From contig CM051005.1 in the NCBI GenBank assembly GCA_027704905.1, positions 32,021,505-32,085,504 on the forward strand: DNA of 64,000 bases, given 5' to 3'. The stretch comes from Muraenolepis orangiensis (lineage: Eukaryota > Chordata > Actinopteri > Gadiformes > Muraenolepididae). Below the pieces are notes generated by a model. The model searched no databases. It was not told the DNA's origin and worked only from the letters and a program-made list of their open reading frames with translations. Made by a program: the position numbers and the translations under genes. Of the stretch, positions 60,843-64,000 are shown one piece after another (position 1 is the first letter of the stretch; every line of letters starts with the position of its first letter).

Positions 60843-61457
60843 TCCTTTATTTATTAGACCACCATATAGAAAGCCCTGAAGTCCTTTCTCCCCGTGATGC
60901 TGACCAGGTAAGAAGATTTCCTACACATTAAACTTACTATGAATATTTGGTTACTAAGAAAATGAAAAACAATTATCATTTGAAATGGCAAACGTGTTTA
61001 TGTTAGACATCTTTTCATATACAGTTTAACATATCAATAAAATGGTGTTTAGTTCATATTGTATATATCAGATAACTGTACAATCCAACTTACGTGTATA
61101 TTAAATTCTCTTTCCAGAGTCCAAACAGTGACCCCTACAGCCTGTTAAGAGCCCCCACCGGCCCTCGTCCCACTGTTTCAGAACCTGAAGGTAATTATGC
61201 TCAGGTTGACGAGCCCAGAGGTGTTTAGAAATAAATAAATAATAATGCCGGCTTTTATATAGCGCTTTTATCCAAAGCGCTTTACAAGTCAAGTAGAAGG
61301 TTGCCGGTTCAATCCCCTACCTGGTTTCTGCTTTGGATGTTTGGAGCTTCTTGTCTTGTTACTTTCAGCTACTCCTTTGGATAAATGTCTACTTATTCAT
61401 TTATTTATTTATATAATTTTTTTTGTTAACCAATGGGGTGCAGGTACACTCGATTTC

Positions 61458-61503
61458 ATCAAATACATTTCATATTAAGTACATAATATGAAATGTATTT
61501 GAT
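61458..61503. repeat. Perfect 19-bp-arm palindrome 3' of copy C
   Basis: Identical to the palindrome at 41,821-41,866. Confidence 0.95.
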
Positions 61504-61519
61504 ATTATGTACAAAGTAC

Positions 61520-62420
61520 AGAACCCAAACACCCTTATCTTACTCCCATTCCCTGCCCTCCTGGATACCTCCCCTTTAGGCATGAATAATAATTGATTAA
61601 AAATAAATATATCTCCTCTAGGTTTGACCGGCCCACATCTCACTTTTTTCATTTTCTTCAAGTTAGACACTTCATTAAACCTCAGGACCCTCACTTCCCT
61701 AATCACCCACCGGGTCTCCAACCGATGCTCTACCCGCCCTAGACCCCGCTCAGAAACACTCCATCTCCATCTCCATCGACTCCATCGACTCCCTTACACC
61801 GGACCCGGCGGCCCAGCTGAAACAGACATGGGAGCAAGAGATAGGGGGGCCAATATTAGACAATACTAGACAACCAGTGGGACCAAATTCAAAAACTAGT
61901 CCACTCGGCATCCATGTGTGCTAGACATGGCTTGCTGCAGTGCAAGGTTATTTTACACTACACGAATGCTCGACTGGCAAAAATATACTCAGGCGCGACA
62001 CCTGTAACAGGTGCAAACAGTCACCCACTAACCACACTCATATGTTCTGGTCCTGCCCGACCTTATCCGGCTTCTGGGGTCCAATCTTTAACCCACTGGG
62101 GATAGTGCTGGGCGTGAGCCTCAGCCCCCATCCTCTCACGCCTTTATTTGGAATCCCACCACCAAAGCGGCGTGTCTTAGCCTACACAACCTTACTTGCC
62201 AGGAGACTGATTTTATTTAAGTGGAAGCATGCTCTCCCCCCTCACACAATAGCTGGCTCAAGGAGATCCTAAATCACATTAAACTCGAAAAGATCAGGTT
62301 CTCACTTGGGGACCCCAAGGATTCCTTCGAGAAGACCTGGAGGCCCTTTGCTGATTATTTAGATAGGACCGCCATTCACCCAGAAGATAATTAGATGCCC
62401 CCCTTCCCCCCCCCCCCATC
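61520..62420 (+). pseudogene. L1 LINE ORF2 C-terminus and 3' end (block C)
   Basis: DTCNRCKQSPTNHTHMFWSC and FWGPIFNPLG in one frame, and upstream SISIDSIDSLTPDP-like residues. It shares with block B the stretch of about 57 bp missing in block A. The duplicated block continues to 62,520, where an LTR element interrupts it. Confidence 0.85.
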
Positions 62421-62520
62421 CCTTCTTGTTTAATTTGTTTAGTTTGTTTTTTGTTTGTCTAGCTTATGTCTTTTTTTTAATTTAAGCTGTTGGTCTTCTT
62501 TTTGTATTTGTATTTCTTAC

Positions 62521-63126
62521 TGTAGTATAATTTCTACTCGGTGGAATAAGAATCTTTCTCAGAGGTCCGGATACTAAGTTCAAGGTGTTTATTGAACAAA
62601 GCATCAAATGAAAGCATCTGCTGCAGCGAGATGGAGCCTGCCGTGCCAATTCACAGACTGGCGACGCGCTCCTTCACCAAACATTATATAGACAATAGCA
62701 TCATAGAACAACCACTAGGAGTAGTGGTTGTTCTATGATGCTATTGTCTATATAATGTTTATATAAGTAACAAACATCAACTTAATACTATTGGTCTGAG
62801 AGGTACAACCAGCACTCTGGTTGGTCACGGTGTCTTCCTCGGTGTCTTCATCGTCACGTCCCAAGTTTATGGCTCAAACCCCCAAGGGGGTCGTATTTGG
62901 CTTGCACAACATTCTGTAGGATAGCGTTGAAAACCAGCCTAAAGGCACCATTACAAGGGCCTGAAGGCACACCAACACCTACACATCTGGAACTGCTTAA
63001 CACATCTCTATGTCCTAGTGGGCCTTGGGGTCCACCAGCAGATTATGCTGTAGCCACCTACTGCAATGTATAGAGGATCCAAAGACAGTGTTTTAGATTA
63101 TAATAAGGGTATACAAATACACTACA
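62521..63126 (-). repeat. 3' LTR of an LTR retroelement (minus strand), 606 bp
   Basis: Read on the minus strand it starts TGTAGTGTATTTG and ends AATTATACTACA (TG...CA), with TATATAAAC near the middle and AATAAA in GTTCAATAAACACC about 70 bp before the end. Directly upstream (plus-strand 63,127-63,140) is a purine tract AAAGGGGGGAATA, as expected before a 3' LTR. It interrupts block C exactly within TATTTCTTAC, which continues uninterrupted in blocks A and B. Family undetermined (endogenous-retrovirus-like or other). Confidence 0.75.
62679..62760. repeat. Perfect 39-bp-arm hairpin inside the LTR
   Basis: Left arm 62,679-62,717 and right arm 62,722-62,760 are exact reverse complements with the 4-base loop GGAG. 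It lies next to the TATA-like sequence of the LTR. Confidence 0.97.
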
Positions 63127-64000
63127 TATTCCCCCCTTTGGGACTCTATAAAGAAGTCCCAACACAAAAATGTTTACACAAATAAAAAACATCATATACC
63201 TTCAATTGCATCATCATTCTGTTTCACAATTAACAGTGCAATTAACATATTGTTCACATAAAGAATCATAGCACAATTCAACTGACAATTTGAAAAACCA
63301 TATGCGATTGTACTGCATACAGTGTTGTAACATCAAAGAAAAACCACAGTCACTGTTCTCCTTCAGGACTTCCTGTAAAATTAATTGTTCACAAGGTTCA
63401 TGCATGCGTTAGTTCAAGCATTGCAACTCTGATTAAACCCCTTTCTGTGAATATTGCATAATGTAGTATTATTACTCTCTGGTATCTCAGTAAATATACT
63501 CTCTGGTAAATATGTATATATGTAGCACAGAATGAAAACTCTGATATTCAGCAATAGTAAAACAATGTCCATGTTTTCTTATTCAAGATTACATTCCTTA
63601 AGGTCTTCATTTATGATTCACCATTCCCTGGGGGAATTAAGCACAAAACATTAAACACAATCAAAACAAACACACAATCTGTTAATCTGATACGAATAGG
63701 CTTCATAACCATTAAACCACACTTGTATATATATATGTATAGTATGATTGCATTATATCAAAACATATTGAAAAATAAAATCTTAGTTAACCAAAATCAA
63801 TGGGATGAGTTGACCCATCATACCTGTAATACCAATTCTAAGGTATCTCAACTTTCACATTATCATCCTGATAAAATATATTTTATGATTAGTGGTCCTA
63901 GGGGGCCCATGATTCCCTAAATCAGGTATGTTATGGTCCTAGCAAATCTTCTTAATGTTGCTGTAGAAGAAAAACCCCTGTTATCTGCATGGTGTGATGT
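63127..64000 (-). mobile_element. Interior of the LTR element, 3' part
   Basis: By position this is the region just inside the 3' LTR. It is AT-rich. I see no conserved domain on either strand; the longest minus frame (63 codons at 63,405-63,214) is not recognisable. The element leaves the window on the right. Confidence 0.45.

Larger units (their letters stand above)
59083..61228 (+). pseudogene. SLAM/CD48-like receptor, copy C (Ig exons fused by deletion)
   Basis: Signal exon 59,083-59,137 (MMFSGSLCLLIYWFLGLQ). A chimeric Ig exon ends at 59,732: the V-like part (KGRAEFSKENYSLRFKNV) runs directly into the middle of the C2-like part (ATQTCSEDGG), keeping frame, so the V-domain end, the intron and the C2 start are gone. 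TM exon 60,434-60,568 (LVS reiterated five times). Tail exons 60,858-60,907 and 61,118-61,228 with DPYSLL and GNYAQV, ending TAG. The V-exon acceptor seen in copy A is mutated and there is a 5-bp-scale insertion near 59,380. The intron after the Ig exon is replaced by a hAT MITE. It is most likely a pseudogene, although the tail is intact. Confidence 0.78.

Overview
The window is eukaryotic and almost certainly from a ray-finned (teleost) fish. It has intron-split Ig-receptor exons of the fish SLAM/CD48-like type. It also has teleost-style tRNA-headed SINEs with L2-like tails, CR1/L2-like and L1 LINEs, hAT and THAP DNA transposons, Ty3/Gypsy elements, and many long (CA)n tracts and minisatellites. 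There are no operons or bacterial features. Most long open frames are by-products of minisatellites whose unit length is a multiple of three.

The main structure is a very large, imperfect inverted duplication. Positions 1-22,262 reappear in reverse complement at 40,326-52,523, with the same gene pieces, LINE, THAP transposon, old Gypsy copy, SINE, L1 tail and minisatellites in mirror order. The window starts inside the left arm. The right arm begins directly after a 1,000-N gap (39,326-40,325), so a scaffolding or haplotype artefact has to be excluded. The left arm is longer because of two insertions absent from the right arm: a 2.39-kb hAT (2,296-4,685, TSD ATATAATA) and a 4.41-kb Gypsy element (8,113-12,524, TSD GAGAC). 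Two tandem arrays are also longer on the left: 28 against 7 copies of a 27-bp unit, and 2.4 kb against 0.29 kb of a 23-bp unit.

Genes. The only non-transposon coding material is a family of SLAM/CD48-like receptors (signal peptide, V-like Ig, C2-like Ig, TM, two cytoplasmic exons). Copy A (20,892-23,077, minus) has all six exons but two frameshifts. Copy B (40,326-41,638, plus) is its mirror, with its 5' half lost in the gap. Copy D (30,112-31,709, plus) keeps the TM and tail exons. Copy C (59,083-61,228, plus) has a deletion fusing its two Ig exons. The two E copies (324-642 minus; 51,872-52,200 plus) keep only the tail exons. The D/E tails carry canonical ITIMs; the A/B/C tails have looser tyrosine motifs. 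The last coding exon of every copy looks like part of a tRNA-derived SINE, so the C-terminal Y-A-Q-V/A segment is read from the SINE A-box. This is the most interesting observation here.

Layout: 1-22.3 kb left arm; 22.3-30.1 kb the 5' half of copy A, a ZMYM-type hAT, microsatellites and a solo LTR; 30.1-35.7 kb a third, more diverged copy of the block (D) broken up by LINE, SINE and LTR insertions; 35.9-38.3 kb a decayed Gypsy element; 38.5-39.3 kb a minisatellite and hAT tail; gap; 40.3-52.5 kb right arm; 52.5-59.0 kb repeats; 59.1-62.5 kb a fourth block (C) cut by an LTR retroelement whose LTR is 62,521-63,126 and whose interior runs off the right edge.
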